64,000 nt of DNA from Blastomonas sp. (GCF_030373265.1 NZ_JAUCZC010000017.1:25508-89507), one strand, 5' to 3'. Numbered from the stretch's first letter, positions 45,287-55,424 are shown. Translations and numbers: made by a program. The notes: generated from the letters alone by a model not told the origin.

Positions 45287-45988
45287 ATGACAAGACTGCA
45301 CATCCACCCCGAACGTCATCTGGTTTCGCGAATTGGTTGGCTGCGCGCGGCCGTGATGGGGGCGAACGACGGCATTGTCTCGACCGCCAGCCTAATCATC
45401 GGCGTGGCCGCCGCATCCGCGCAGTCGGCGGACGTGCTGATAGCTGGGACTGCCGGGTTGGTCGCAGGCGCAATGTCGATGGCGGCAGGCGAATATGTCT
45501 CGGTCAGCTCGCAGCAGGATACCGAAAATGCTGACATCGCACGCGAACGCAGCGAATTGGCAAACGATACCGACGCAGAGATTGAAGAGCTGGCAGGTAT
45601 CTACATGGGTCGCGGGCTGGATGCGGCAACGGCTGACACTGTCGCACGTCAGCTGATGGCACACGATGCGCTTGGCGCGCACGCGCGGGATGAGCTGGGG
45701 ATTTCATCGTTCACCACGGCCCGGCCTGTCCAGGCGGCGCTGACGTCTGCTGCGACTTTTTCTGTCGGTGCGGCGCTACCGCTGGCGATGGTGCTGGTTG
45801 CCCCCGCAGCAACCCTGACTATTGCCGTCGCGGTGGCCTCTCTCGTGTTTCTGGCGTTGCTCGGCGCGATTGGCGCGAAGGCAGGCGGCGCGTCACTGTG
45901 GCGTGCCAGCGCACGGGTTACCGTCTGGGGTGCTATCGCCATGGGACTGACGGCGGGTATCGGTCGCATGGTCGGCGCGGCGCTTTGA
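45287..45988 (+). CDS. VIT1/CCC1-family iron/manganese transporter
   Basis: A 233-residue membrane protein. The N-terminal WLRAAVMGANDGIVSTASLI helix is the family hallmark, followed by AGAMSMAAGEYVSVSSQQDT, and a hydrophilic cytosolic segment, then three more helices. It moves Fe2+ or Mn2+ out of the cytosol. It is last in the metal-efflux operon, suggesting that the two-component system responds to a divalent metal. ATG 45287 is chosen over an in-frame GTG at 45245 that lies within the TolC-like gene. Confidence 0.9.
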   Translation: MTRLHIHPERHLVSRIGWLRAAVMGANDGIVSTASLIIGVAAASAQSADVLIAGTAGLVAGAMSMAAGEYVSVSSQQDTENADIARERSELANDTDAEIEELAGIYMGRGLDAATADTVARQLMAHDALGAHARDELGISSFTTARPVQAALTSAATFSVGAALPLAMVLVAPAATLTIAVAVASLVFLALLGAIGAKAGGASLWRASARVTVWGAIAMGLTAGIGRMVGAAL

Positions 45989-46532
45989 GCATCTGGTTTC
46001 GATGGGTGGTGGCTCCACCCTGTACGAGTGCTTTAGCTAGGGTGATGTCACGCAACTTGCTCTATTGAAGCGGTAAAACCGGGCCGAATAGCGGGATTTT
46101 GAGTCGCATTGCCGAGCATCCGCATTCAATTTCTACAACGGCAGCTTCTGTCAGGACCAGACATTCATGTTGGCGCCACTGAGTGACCGGGTCTGGGTCG
46201 ACAGCTGCCAGGGGCCAACGCCGGATCGTGGAACAAGCCGGCTGATCGCCACCCCTCTCGGGAACGACCGGTCACGTTGATACCGGCCATTCCCGAAGTG
46301 GCGGAGATGGCCACAAAGACCCGATTTACGCCGGGGGCAGACTGGCTGTTCATGGCGACGGAACCGCTAGACGTGATCGTCTGAGTGGCTGCCCTTGGAG
46401 GACCACTCGGTCGTGCATCGGGCGTGGTCTGCTCCGGTCATTTTCATGCAGATTTCACATCGGCATACAGCTTTGCCCATCGAATTTTCATGACGATCCG
46501 CCGCAAGGAGGCCTCCGTTGAAAGGAGCCTTC
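45989..46532. other. Intergenic region upstream of kdp
   Basis: About 540 bp with no supported gene. A hairpin lies at 46004-46020. The rest should contain the kdp promoter and KdpE site, but no convincing -35/-10 pair or known KdpE box could be picked by eye. Confidence 0.5.
46004..46020 (+). terminator. Possible terminator hairpin
   Basis: GGGTGG (46004-46009) and CCACCC (46015-46020) form a 6-bp stem with a TGGCT loop 16 bp after the VIT1-like stop. No strong T-tract follows. Confidence 0.35.
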
Positions 46533-46622
46533 ATGACCTTTGATCTTGCTCTTGCCGGACTCGTGGCTCTCGGCCTGCTGGTGTATCTCATCGTCGTTCT
46601 GTTGCAGCCGGAGCGCTTCTGA
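46533..46622 (+). CDS. kdpF: KdpF, small subunit of the K+-ATPase
   Basis: A 29-residue single-helix peptide, [20 protein letters not shown] then VVLLQPERF, matching KdpF with its typical YLxxxLLxPERF ending. AAAGGAG precedes the ATG. The TGA overlaps the kdpB ATG by one base (TGATG). KdpF stabilises the KdpABC complex in the inner membrane. Confidence 0.9.
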   Translation: MTFDLALAGLVALGLLVYLIVVLLQPERF

Positions 46623-48649
46623 TGGACCGCGCTTCGCTGTTCGAGCGCAAGCTCGTCGTCCCTGCCATCCGCGATGCGTTCGTCAAGCTCGACCCGCGCA
46701 CGTTGGTGCGCAATCCGGTGATGTTCACCACGGCGGTGGTCGCTGCGGTGGCCAGCGCGATCCTCGTCCGCAACATCGCTGGCGGTTCGGGGGACCTGTT
46801 GTTCGAAGGGCAACTGGTGTTCTGGCTGTGGCTCACCGTGCTGTTCGGCAACTTCGCCGAGGCGCTGGCCGAAGGCCGCGGCAAGGCGCAGGCGCAATCG
46901 TTGCGCGCGACCAAGGACCAGCTTGTCGCGCTGCGCATCGACCGGACAGGTTCGACCGAGGAAATTCCCGCAACTCAGCTGAACCGCGGTGACATCGTTC
47001 TGGTCTGCCAGGGCCAGGTCATCCCGGCAGATGGCGAGGTGGTCGCAGGCGTGGCCTCGGTCAACGAGGCAGCAATCACCGGCGAAAGCGCGCCGGTGAT
47101 CCGCGAGGCCGGCGGCGACCGTTCAGCGGTGACCGCAGGCACGACGGTCATCTCCGACCAGATCCAGGTCAAGGTCACCGCAGAGCCCGGAAGCGGGTTT
47201 CTCGACCGGATGATCGCCTTGGTCGAAGGCGCGAGCCGCCAGAAGACCCCCAACGAGATCGCGCTGACCGTGCTGCTCACCGGGCTGACGCTGATCTTCC
47301 TGGTCGCGGTGGGCACGCTGCCCGCGTTTGCATCCTATGCCGGTGGCGAGATCGCGGTGCCGGTGCTGATCGCCTTGTTCGTGGCGTTGATCCCGACCAC
47401 GATCTCGGGGCTGCTGTCGGCCATCGGCATCGCCGGGATGGATCGGTTGATCCGCTTCAACGTGCTCGCAAAGTCGGGCCGCGCGGTCGAGGCGGCGGGC
47501 GATATCGGCGCGCTGCTGCTCGACAAGACCGGAACGATCACCATTGGCGACCGTCAGGCCACCGAGTTCGTTCCATTGCCCGGAGTGGCCAAAGCCGACC
47601 TGATTGCCGCAGCACGGCTCTCGAGCCTTGCTGACACCACCCCCGAAGGCCGGTCGATCGTCACGCTGGCAGGCGATGGCGAGGCAATGCCCGACGGCGC
47701 CGAGCCGATCGCGTTCACCTCGCAGACCCGGGTCAGCGGGCTGCTGATCGGAGCCGGAAACGAGGAGCGCTCGCTGATCAAGGGTGCGGTCGATGCGGTG
47801 CTCAAGCGGCTTGGCGACACGGTCGATCCGACCGCTGCTGCGGCGCTGCGCCAGGCGTCCGAAACCATCGCACGCTCGGGTGGGACGCCGCTGGCTGTGG
47901 CGGATGGCAACCGGCTGCTCGGGCTTGTCCACCTCAAGGATATCGTCAAGGCGGGCATCCGCGAGCGCTTTGCCGAACTGCGCCGGATGGGAATCCGCAC
48001 CGTGATGATCACCGGCGACAACCCGCTCACCGCCGCGTCGATCGCCGCCGAAAGCGGGGTCGACGATTTCCTCGCAGAGGCGACCCCCGAGGACAAGCTC
48101 GAGCTGATCCGCAAGGAACAGGCGGGCGGAAAGCTGGTCGCGATGTGCGGCGATGGCACCAACGATGCGCCGGCACTCGCGCAATCCGATGTCGGCGTGG
48201 CAATGAACACCGGCACGCAAGCGGCGCGCGAGGCGGGCAACATGGTCGATCTCGACAGCGATCCGACCAAGCTGATCGAGATCGTCGGCATCGGCAAGCA
48301 GTTGCTGATGACCCGCGGGGCGCTCACCACCTTCTCGATCGCCAACGACGTCGCAAAGTATTTCGCGATCCTGCCCGCGATTTTCGTGGTGCTCTATCCG
48401 TCGCTTGGCGTGCTCAACGTGATGGGGCTGGCAACGCCGGGCAGCGCGATCCTCTCGGCGATCATCTTCAACGCGCTGATCATCCCGCTGCTGGTGCCGC
48501 TGGCGCTACGCGGGGTCGCCTATCGCCCGATGCCCGCCGCCAGCCAGCTGCTGCGCAACCTCGGGGTCTACGGCGTCGGCGGGGTGGTCGCGCCGTTCAT
48601 CGGGATCAAGCTGATCGACCTAGCCGTGACCGCTGTCGGTCTTGCCTGA
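46622..48649 (+). CDS. kdpB: KdpB, ATPase subunit of the K+-transporting complex
   Basis: A 675-residue P-type ATPase. It has the actuator motif [10 protein letters not shown], the phosphorylated Asp301 in [15 protein letters not shown], the membrane signature [20 protein letters not shown] and the hinge [20 protein letters not shown]. It powers high-affinity K+ uptake. It directly follows kdpF, whereas in the usual kdpFABC order kdpA comes between them. An outer-membrane gene separates it from kdpA here. Confidence 0.97.
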   Translation: MDRASLFERKLVVPAIRDAFVKLDPRTLVRNPVMFTTAVVAAVASAILVRNIAGGSGDLLFEGQLVFWLWLTVLFGNFAEALAEGRGKAQAQSLRATKDQLVALRIDRTGSTEEIPATQLNRGDIVLVCQGQVIPADGEVVAGVASVNEAAITGESAPVIREAGGDRSAVTAGTTVISDQIQVKVTAEPGSGFLDRMIALVEGASRQKTPNEIALTVLLTGLTLIFLVAVGTLPAFASYAGGEIAVPVLIALFVALIPTTISGLLSAIGIAGMDRLIRFNVLAKSGRAVEAAGDIGALLLDKTGTITIGDRQATEFVPLPGVAKADLIAAARLSSLADTTPEGRSIVTLAGDGEAMPDGAEPIAFTSQTRVSGLLIGAGNEERSLIKGAVDAVLKRLGDTVDPTAAAALRQASETIARSGGTPLAVADGNRLLGLVHLKDIVKAGIRERFAELRRMGIRTVMITGDNPLTAASIAAESGVDDFLAEATPEDKLELIRKEQAGGKLVAMCGDGTNDAPALAQSDVGVAMNTGTQAAREAGNMVDLDSDPTKLIEIVGIGKQLLMTRGALTTFSIANDVAKYFAILPAIFVVLYPSLGVLNVMGLATPGSAILSAIIFNALIIPLLVPLALRGVAYRPMPAASQLLRNLGVYGVGGVVAPFIGIKLIDLAVTAVGLA

Positions 48650-48703
48650 GCCATGCGCCTGCCGCTCCCGGTTCTAATCTCATTTCATAGGAAAGACCCC
48701 ATA

Positions 48704-49513
48704 ATGCGTACCTGTGTCGCTTTTCTTCCGCTGCTCGTCGCTCTGGCCACGACACCCGGTTCGGCATTCGCCCAGACCACGCCCGCTGACAGCCCGATCT
48801 GCACCGATCGGCCCACCAACGGCAACTATGCCTGCACCGTGCCTGCAGGCATGGTGCAGATCGAGGCGGACGTTTTCAACTGGACCACCAATCAGGTCGC
48901 TGGCGGCCGGGTGGACAGCATCGCGTTCACCAACCCAGTGCTCAAGTTCGGCCTGACCGACAACAGCGATCTGCAGATCAACTGGGCGCCGTATGTCCGG
49001 GTCCGGTCGCGCGATGCGGCGGGGCTGGTCAGCATCGCCGATGGCGTCGGCGATGTCACGCTGCGCTACAAGCGCCGCCTGACCGATCCTGCCAATGCGC
49101 TGCAAATCGCGGTGCTGCCGTTCGTCAAAGTGCCGACCGCGCCCGGCGGCATCGGCAACGGCAAGGTCGAGGGCGGCATCGCGGTGCCGATCAACTACAG
49201 CGTTCCGGGCGGCTGGACGGTCACTTTGGGGCCGCAGTTCAATGTGATCGCAGATACCGATGGCTCGGGTCACCGCACAGGGCTCACCGGGCTCGTCAAC
49301 GTCGCCAAGTCGCTGGGCGCGGTCACGCTGCTGGGCGAGCTGTGGACGCGGCAGGACTTCACCTCTGCCGGCACGGTCGACCAATACAGCGCCGATGCCG
49401 CCGTGGTCTGGCTCGCGCGGCCCAATCTGCAGTTCGATATCGGGGCCAATTTCGGCCTCAACCGCAACACCCCCGATGTGGTCAGCTACATCGGCGTGTC
49501 GACCCGTTTCTGA
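48704..49513 (+). CDS. Outer-membrane transporter-like protein inside the kdp operon
   Basis: A 269-residue protein from ATG 48704 with an AGGAAAG site. A signal peptide (MRTCVAFLPLLVALATTPGS, cleavage at AFA) is followed by ICTDRPTN, and a repeated beta-strand pattern (FGLTDNSDLQINWAPYVRVR, LRYKRRL, FDIGANFGLN) ending in the aromatic VSTRF. This resembles the Phenol_MetA_deg-type outer-membrane family of unknown function. It sits between kdpB and kdpA with short gaps on both sides, so it is co-expressed with the potassium system and may be a porin-like partner. Confidence 0.82.
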   Translation: MRTCVAFLPLLVALATTPGSAFAQTTPADSPICTDRPTNGNYACTVPAGMVQIEADVFNWTTNQVAGGRVDSIAFTNPVLKFGLTDNSDLQINWAPYVRVRSRDAAGLVSIADGVGDVTLRYKRRLTDPANALQIAVLPFVKVPTAPGGIGNGKVEGGIAVPINYSVPGGWTVTLGPQFNVIADTDGSGHRTGLTGLVNVAKSLGAVTLLGELWTRQDFTSAGTVDQYSADAAVVWLARPNLQFDIGANFGLNRNTPDVVSYIGVSTRF

Positions 49514-49521
49514 AGGGAACG

Positions 49522-51180
49522 ATGATGGAAGCCATATTCGCAATCATGCTGGTGGTCGGCGGCGCAGCTTTGCTCTCCTGGCCGTTGGGCCAATACATGG
49601 CCGGATTGTTTTCGGGTCGCTTCGCCCGCGCGGATAGCCTGTTCACCCGCGCGGTGGGCGGCGCGCCCGATCAGGGCTGGAAGCAGTATGCGATCGCGCT
49701 GCTGGCGTTCAACGCGCTAATGTTCGTGTTCGTGTTCGCGCTGCTTACAACGCAGCACGCGCTGCCGCTCAATCCGGACGGGCAATCGGCAGCGTCGCTC
49801 GACCTCGTGTTCAACACCGCCGCGTCGTTCACCACCAACACCAACCTCCAGCATTATTCGGGCGAGAGCACCTGGAGCTATCTGGCGCAACTGGGTGGTC
49901 TGATGTGGCTGCAGTTCGTCTCGGCCGCGACCGGCATCGCGGCGCTAGCGGCACTGGCGCGCGGTATTGGTGGCCAGGCCAGCATGGGCAATTTCTTCCT
50001 CGATCTGCAACGCGCCACTTTCGGCGTGCTGCTGCCGCTGGCGATCGTCGTCGCCTGCGTGCTGGCGCTGAGCGGCGTTCCGATGACATTGGCAGGCGCG
50101 GCTCAGGTGACCACGCTGGAAGGCGCTGCGCAAACCATCGCACGTGGTCCGGCAGCAGCATTCGTTGCGATCAAGCAGCTCGGCACCAATGGCGGCGGGT
50201 TTTTTGGCCCCAACTCGACCCACCCGCTGGAAAATCCGGACTTCTGGTCGAACGGCTTTTCGATGATCGCGCTGATCCTCATTCCGATGGCGTGCGTGTG
50301 GATGTTCGGGCGGATCATTGGGCGAATGAAGCATGCAGGCGTCATCTTCGGCGTGATGCTCGCCTTCCTGCTGCTCAAGATCGGCGGTGCGGTAGCGTTC
50401 GAGGCCGCGCCCACCCAGGCGTTCGCCAGCCTGCCGGTCATGCAGGATGTCGGCAATCTCGAAGGCAAGGAGCTTCGGCTGGGCGCTGCCACCGGACCGC
50501 TGTGGGCGGTGCTGACGACTTCGACCAGCAACGGATCGGTCGGCGCGATGCATGACAGTCTCAACCCGCTCACCGGGCTGATGCCGATGGTCGGCATGTG
50601 GCTCAACGCCACCTTCGGCGGGGTGGGCGTCGGCATGATCAACATGTTCCTCTACATCGTCGTCGCGGTGTTCATCGCCGGGATGATGGTAGGCCGCACA
50701 CCCGAATATCTCGGGCACAGGATCGAGGGCAACGAGATGCGACTGGCCGTGCTGGCGCTGTTCAGCCACGCCTTTCTGATCCTCGGCGGCACCGCGCTGT
50801 TCGCGGCCACCGCCTGGGGGCAGGGCGCGCTCAACAACGTCGGCGCGCACGGCTTTTCGGAGATCCTCTACGAATTCAGCTCGGCAGGCGCGAACAACGG
50901 ATCGGGCTTCGAAGGGCTGGGCGACGCCACGCTGCCCTGGAACATCGCCACTGGCCTTGTCATGCTGATCGCACGCTTCCTGCCGATCATCGCTCCGCTC
51001 GCCATTGTCGGCTCGCTGATGGCCAAGACCCGCAGCGCCGAGAGCGCTGGCACGCTGAGCGTCGAGGGCGGCACCTTTGGCACCGTGCTGGTAATCACCA
51101 TCCTGATCTTCGGCGCGCTGACCTTCTTCCCCGCTGCCGCACTCGGCCCGATCGCCGAGCATGTCACCCTGATGGGCTGA
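49522..51180 (+). CDS. kdpA: KdpA, K+-binding channel subunit
   Basis: A 552-residue membrane subunit. The four pore loops are visible: FTTNTNLQHYSGEST, GTNGGGFFGPNSTHPLENP, TSTSNGSVGAMHDSLNPL and SSAGANNGSGFEGL, matching KdpA selectivity filters. ATG at 49522 or 49525 follows AAGGGAAC; earlier in-frame sequence lies in the outer-membrane gene. KdpA binds and translocates K+ with KdpB. It begins 8 bp after the preceding stop. Confidence 0.97.
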   Translation: MMEAIFAIMLVVGGAALLSWPLGQYMAGLFSGRFARADSLFTRAVGGAPDQGWKQYAIALLAFNALMFVFVFALLTTQHALPLNPDGQSAASLDLVFNTAASFTTNTNLQHYSGESTWSYLAQLGGLMWLQFVSAATGIAALAALARGIGGQASMGNFFLDLQRATFGVLLPLAIVVACVLALSGVPMTLAGAAQVTTLEGAAQTIARGPAAAFVAIKQLGTNGGGFFGPNSTHPLENPDFWSNGFSMIALILIPMACVWMFGRIIGRMKHAGVIFGVMLAFLLLKIGGAVAFEAAPTQAFASLPVMQDVGNLEGKELRLGAATGPLWAVLTTSTSNGSVGAMHDSLNPLTGLMPMVGMWLNATFGGVGVGMINMFLYIVVAVFIAGMMVGRTPEYLGHRIEGNEMRLAVLALFSHAFLILGGTALFAATAWGQGALNNVGAHGFSEILYEFSSAGANNGSGFEGLGDATLPWNIATGLVMLIARFLPIIAPLAIVGSLMAKTRSAESAGTLSVEGGTFGTVLVITILIFGALTFFPAAALGPIAEHVTLMG

Positions 51181-51205
51181 GCCCAACTGGCCAAAGGACA
51201 GACCT

Positions 51206-51760
51206 ATGACCTACCTTCTTCCTTCCATTCGCCTGTGGCTGATCACCTTCGCGGTCTGCGTCATCGGCTATGCCACGATTGTGCTGGGCTTCGCCCAGGC
51301 GGTCACACCCTATCGCGCCAACGGCTCGATCATTGCGATCGATGGTCAAGCCGTCGGCAGCGAACTGGTCGCGCAGAACTTCACCTCGGAGCGCTATTTC
51401 TGGCCGCGCCCGTCGGCTGTCGATTATGACGGGATGGGCGCTGGCGGAAGCAACCTGTCGCCGACCAGCACGGATCTGGCGGATCGGGCCGCAGGGACGG
51501 TTTCGCGCTATGGTGCCGGCGACGACAGCCCGTTGCCCGCCGATCTGGTTGCCGCATCGGGCGGTGGGCTCGATCCGCACATCTCGTTGGCGGGCGCACT
51601 GTATCAGGCCGATCGGGTCGCTGCCGCGCGAGGATTGGCCGCCGAACAGGTGCGCCAGCTGGTGCGAGGTACTGCACACGCCCCCGGAGGGATGTTTGCA
51701 CCAGCGCCGATCGTCAATGTCCTCAATCTCAATCTGGCGCTCGACCGGCTGGCACCATAA
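51206..51760 (+). CDS. kdpC: KdpC subunit
   Basis: A 184-residue single-pass membrane protein. The N-terminal helix (SIRLWLITFAVCVIGYATIV) is followed by family motifs SELVAQNFTSERYFWPRPSA, DLVAASGGGLDPHISLAGAL and a C-terminal VNVLNLNLALDRL. KdpC assists assembly and ATP affinity of the complex. It follows kdpA by 25 bp and precedes kdpD by 12 bp. Confidence 0.96.
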   Translation: MTYLLPSIRLWLITFAVCVIGYATIVLGFAQAVTPYRANGSIIAIDGQAVGSELVAQNFTSERYFWPRPSAVDYDGMGAGGSNLSPTSTDLADRAAGTVSRYGAGDDSPLPADLVAASGGGLDPHISLAGALYQADRVAAARGLAAEQVRQLVRGTAHAPGGMFAPAPIVNVLNLNLALDRLAP

Positions 51761-51772
51761 GTAGCGCACACG

Positions 51773-54421
51773 ATGACCAACTCGCCGCCCAGCAAAGACG
51801 CCGACCGCTTCTTGCGGATCGCAGAGCGCGAGCAGCGCGGCAAGCTCACCGCGTATCTCGGCGCCGCACCGGGGGTGGGCAAGACCTATCGCATGCTGCA
51901 GGACGCCGCGCGGCGACAGGCGGAAGGCTGCGACGTGCTGGTCGGCATCGCCGAGACGCATGGCCGATCCGAGACGGCGGCGCTGCTCGAGCCGCTCGAC
52001 GTGCTGCCGCGGGTTGGCGTGGACCATCAGGGCCACCGGCTCGAGGAATTCGATATCGATGCGGCGTTGCTGCGTCGCCCCGATCTGGTGCTGGTCGACG
52101 AACTCGCGCACAGCAATGCACCGGGCAGCCGCCACCCCAAACGGTGGCAGGATGTCGGCGAGCTGCTCGCCGCCGGGATCGATGTCGCAACCACGATCAA
52201 CATCCAGCATATCGAGAGCCTCAACGATGTCGTGGCCGGGTTCACGCATGTCCGGGTGCGCGAGACGATCCCTGACAGCATTCTCGACGATGCCGAACTG
52301 ATCGTCGTCGATCTTCCGCCCGATGCTCTCATCGAGCGGTTGCAGGCGGGCAAGGTCTATCTGCCCGATACCGCAGGTCGCGCGCTCACGAACTTCTTCA
52401 CGCCCAATAAGCTGTCGGCGCTGCGCGAAATGGCGCTGCGCTTTGCCGCGCACAATGTCGACCGGCGCCTGTCGAGCCAGCTCGAGATGAGTGGCGAGCG
52501 CGCGGACTTCGTGTCGGGCGAGCGGCTGATGGTCGCGGTGAGCCCCGGCAAGGGCGGCGCGCGCGTCGTGCGGCAGGCCAAGCGCATGGCCGATCTGCTG
52601 CACGCGCCGTGGACAGCCGTGGTGGTCGAAAGCGGCAGCGCGCGGGGCGTGCACGGCAACCAGCGCGAACAGCTTGCCGACAATCTGGCGCTGGCAGCTT
52701 CGCTAGGCGCATCGCTGATGACGGTCGCCGCGCAGGATGTTGGCCAGGCGCTGGTTGATCAGGCCAGCGAGCTGCGCGCCAGCCAGATCGTCATCGGCAA
52801 GAGCCGCCGTAGCCGCTGGTTCGAATGGCGCCACGGATCGATCGCGCAGGATGTCATCCGCCGGGCCAAGACCATCGCGGTGCACGTCGTTCCACTCGAC
52901 GAGGCGGACGAAAAGCCCTCGCAGCCATATGACCCCTATTCGCAGCGCGACAATGTCATCGCCTTTCTGCTCGTTGCGGGCACTGTGGCGCTGCTGCATC
53001 TGGTGCAGCCCTGGATTGCGTTTACCGCAATCGATCTGCTGCTGTTGCTGCCGGTGATCGTTTCATCGACCGTACTGCGGATGCGCGCAGGTGTCTGGTC
53101 GGCGATCTGGGCGGCACTGTCGTACAATTTCTTTTTCATCCCGCCGCTCTACACGTTCACGATTTATAGCCCTGCCGATGTGGTGACTTTCTTCGTGCTG
53201 GCGCTGGTCGCCATCGTGGTGGGCGCACTGGCGGGCAAGGTGCGGCGGCAGGCACAAACCAGCGCGGGTGTCGCCCGGCTGAACGCCTCGCTGGCGCGCT
53301 TTGCAGGCTTGATGGGTGGGCTTTCCGACCGGGAGGAAACTGCGCGGGTCGCCTGCCGCGAAATCGGGATGCTGCTCGATGTCGAAGCGATGATCGTCTC
53401 GCTCGAAGACGACCGCGTCGTTTCGCGCGGCAATGAGCGCTTTGCCGAGCTCGATATGGTCGATGCCGCCGCTGCGCGCTGGGCCCTGGAACACGGCGAA
53501 GCCACCGGCAGGGACACCGGCACGCTGACATCGGCAGACTGGCAGTTCCATCCGCTCAAGACTGCGCTGGGCATCATGGGCGCACTGGGAGTGGCCCGAT
53601 CGACCAAGGAGCGCGTGATCCGGCCCGATGATGCCACGCTGCTCGCATCCCTGGTCGACCAGACCGCGCTGGCGCACGAACGGTTGGTGCTGGAGGCCGA
53701 GGCCCGACAGGTCGATGGCCTGCGCGAACGCGACCGGCTGCGCGGCGCGCTGCTCGGCAGCATCGCGCACGACCTGCGCACGCCGCTCACCGCGGTGATC
53801 GCCGCGACCGAGGCGATTCCGGCAGAAGGCAGCTATGCCGAGGAGGTCAGGATTGCGCGCGCCGAATCGCGCCGGTTGCAGCGCTTCCTCAACGATCTGC
53901 TCGAAGCCTCGCGGATCGAGCACGGCGCGATCGAGCCCAAATGGGAAAGCGTGGATCTGACCGATGTCATCATGTCAGTGCTGCGCGATCTGCGCCAGGA
54001 CAAGCCCGGTGCCCGCGTGGCGACGCACATCGATGCCGATTGCCCGTTCCTGTCGAGCGATCCGTTGCTGTTGCGCCACGTGCTGATCAACCTGATCGAC
54101 AACGCGCTCAAGTTCTCGCCCGCCGATGCGCCGGTCGATGTCGAGCTCCTGTGCCAGGATGACCGAGCGGTGTGCCGGGTGATGGATCGCGGCCCCGGCC
54201 TGCCCGCCGACCGCGATGCGCTGTTCGAACGCTTTCATCGGCTCGAAGGAAGCGACCGCGTCGGTGGGTCGGGGCTGGGCCTGTGGATCGCCAAGAACTT
54301 TACCGATGCGGTCGGGGGCACCATTTGTGCACGCAACCGAAAGGGTGGCGGCGCGCTATTCGAACTGTCGCTGCCCGTACCAGACAGTGCAGCCACACTG
54401 GACAAGGCCGACCATGCGTAA
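51773..54421 (+). CDS. kdpD: KdpD sensor histidine kinase
   Basis: An 882-residue kinase of normal KdpD length. The order is: N-terminal KdpD domain with Walker A YLGAAPGVGKTYRML (residues 28-42) and LVLVDELAHSNAPGSRHPKR; a universal-stress-like domain; four clustered helices (about 400-490); a GAF-like segment; then the H-box SIAHDLRTPLTAV with His666, N-box INLIDNALKFSP, G1 VMDRGPGLP and G2 GGSGLGLWIA. It senses low K+ and osmotic change. It overlaps kdpE by 8 bp. Confidence 0.97.
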   Translation: MTNSPPSKDADRFLRIAEREQRGKLTAYLGAAPGVGKTYRMLQDAARRQAEGCDVLVGIAETHGRSETAALLEPLDVLPRVGVDHQGHRLEEFDIDAALLRRPDLVLVDELAHSNAPGSRHPKRWQDVGELLAAGIDVATTINIQHIESLNDVVAGFTHVRVRETIPDSILDDAELIVVDLPPDALIERLQAGKVYLPDTAGRALTNFFTPNKLSALREMALRFAAHNVDRRLSSQLEMSGERADFVSGERLMVAVSPGKGGARVVRQAKRMADLLHAPWTAVVVESGSARGVHGNQREQLADNLALAASLGASLMTVAAQDVGQALVDQASELRASQIVIGKSRRSRWFEWRHGSIAQDVIRRAKTIAVHVVPLDEADEKPSQPYDPYSQRDNVIAFLLVAGTVALLHLVQPWIAFTAIDLLLLLPVIVSSTVLRMRAGVWSAIWAALSYNFFFIPPLYTFTIYSPADVVTFFVLALVAIVVGALAGKVRRQAQTSAGVARLNASLARFAGLMGGLSDREETARVACREIGMLLDVEAMIVSLEDDRVVSRGNERFAELDMVDAAAARWALEHGEATGRDTGTLTSADWQFHPLKTALGIMGALGVARSTKERVIRPDDATLLASLVDQTALAHERLVLEAEARQVDGLRERDRLRGALLGSIAHDLRTPLTAVIAATEAIPAEGSYAEEVRIARAESRRLQRFLNDLLEASRIEHGAIEPKWESVDLTDVIMSVLRDLRQDKPGARVATHIDADCPFLSSDPLLLRHVLINLIDNALKFSPADAPVDVELLCQDDRAVCRVMDRGPGLPADRDALFERFHRLEGSDRVGGSGLGLWIAKNFTDAVGGTICARNRKGGGALFELSLPVPDSAATLDKADHA

Positions 54422-55097
54422 AGACGTTCTGATTGTCGACGATGAGCCTGCGATCCGCAGGCTGCTGACAAGTGCGCTCGACCGGGTGGGGCTGACCCAT
54501 TGCGAGGCCGCAACCGCCGCAGAGGCGGTGCGGCTGGCGTCGGGACAGCAGGCGCCGCTGGTGGCGTTGCTTGATCTGGGATTGCCCGATCGCGACGGGC
54601 TGGAGATCCTGCCCCAGCTTGCAGGCTTTGGCCAGTCGATCATCGTTCTCACTGCGCGCGATGCCACCGCCGAAAAGGTCGCCGCGCTCGATCTGGGGGC
54701 CGACGATTTCGTCACCAAGCCCTTCGACAGCGAAGAGCTGCTCGCCCGGGTGCGCTCGGCGATCCGGCGCAAGGCGGGGCCGTTGGCGGATGTTACTGTC
54801 CGCGAGTTTCGCGAGGGATCGATCGACCGGCAAGCCCACCGCGTGCACATACGCGGCGCACAGGTCGAACTGACTCCACGCGAGTTCAACCTGCTCTGGG
54901 CGCTGTCCGACCGCCCAGGACGGGTGATGACCCACCAGAGCCTGCTCGAAACCGTCTGGGGCGAGGCACACCGTGACGACCTCGATTATCTGCGCGCCGC
55001 GGTCCGGTCATTGCGCAAGAAGCTCGAGCTCGACCCCGCCAGTCCGAAGCTGATCGTCAACGAACCTGGCGTGGGATACCGGATCGCCGTTGCCTGA
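54414..55097 (+). CDS. kdpE: KdpE response regulator
   Basis: A 227-residue OmpR-family regulator from ATG 54414, inside the end of kdpD. The receiver has VLIVDDEPAIRR, Asp54 in ALLDLGLPDRDG and the DDFVTKPFD lysine. The winged helix has ELTPREFNLLWALS and DYLRAAVRSLRKKLELDP. It activates the kdp structural genes upstream of it when phosphorylated by KdpD. Confidence 0.96.
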   Translation: MRKDVLIVDDEPAIRRLLTSALDRVGLTHCEAATAAEAVRLASGQQAPLVALLDLGLPDRDGLEILPQLAGFGQSIIVLTARDATAEKVAALDLGADDFVTKPFDSEELLARVRSAIRRKAGPLADVTVREFREGSIDRQAHRVHIRGAQVELTPREFNLLWALSDRPGRVMTHQSLLETVWGEAHRDDLDYLRAAVRSLRKKLELDPASPKLIVNEPGVGYRIAVA

Positions 55098-55326
55098 GGC
55101 GCGCCCCACAAGGATCTACAACGGCTGGCAGCTTGGCCATCAACTTTAAGCTTGGTCGGAACTGGATAGCGCCGGATGACGGCACGCTAGGACCGACGGC
55201 GATAGGGGCCAACGTCCTGGTTGGCGTGCGGAAATATCTCGCCAGGCCAACTGGCATCATTCTGTCGGGAAACCGCGGAAAACAGCCAATTATGGCAAAT
55301 CACGGAATGCTCAGAAAAAGCATCCC

Positions 55327-55346
55327 TGGTGACCCCTACGGGAATC
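55327..55346 (-). other. tRNA-3'-end-like sequence (possible att site)
   Basis: Read on the minus strand, GATTCCCGTAGGGGTCACCA resembles the end of a T-loop, a T-stem strand (CCCGT), a 7-nt acceptor strand and ACCA. No other part of a tRNA is present. Integrases that target tRNA genes leave such 3'-end copies at element ends. Confidence 0.4.
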
Positions 55347-55401
55347 AAAAAAATCAATTAAAACATTGACTTAAATCTTGTTTTGAGCTCGCAGATTTGC
55401 C

Positions 55402-55424
55402 CGATACCATCAGCGATACCATCA
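55402..55424 (+). repeat. Direct repeat CGATACCATCA x2
   Basis: Two exact copies of CGATACCATCA at 55402-55412 and 55414-55424, one base apart, in the AT-rich stretch about 55 bp from the tRNA-like sequence. Short direct repeats near an att core can be integrase arm sites. Confidence 0.5.

Noticed and set aside
46130..46330. Similarity of short words such as ACGGCAGCTTC in this region and near 63110
   Set aside because: The shared text is only about 11 bp, which is too short to claim a repeat family.
55133..55369. A 78-codon frame downstream of kdpE
   Set aside because: It spans the AT-rich att-like sequence, has no family similarity and no clear start signal.
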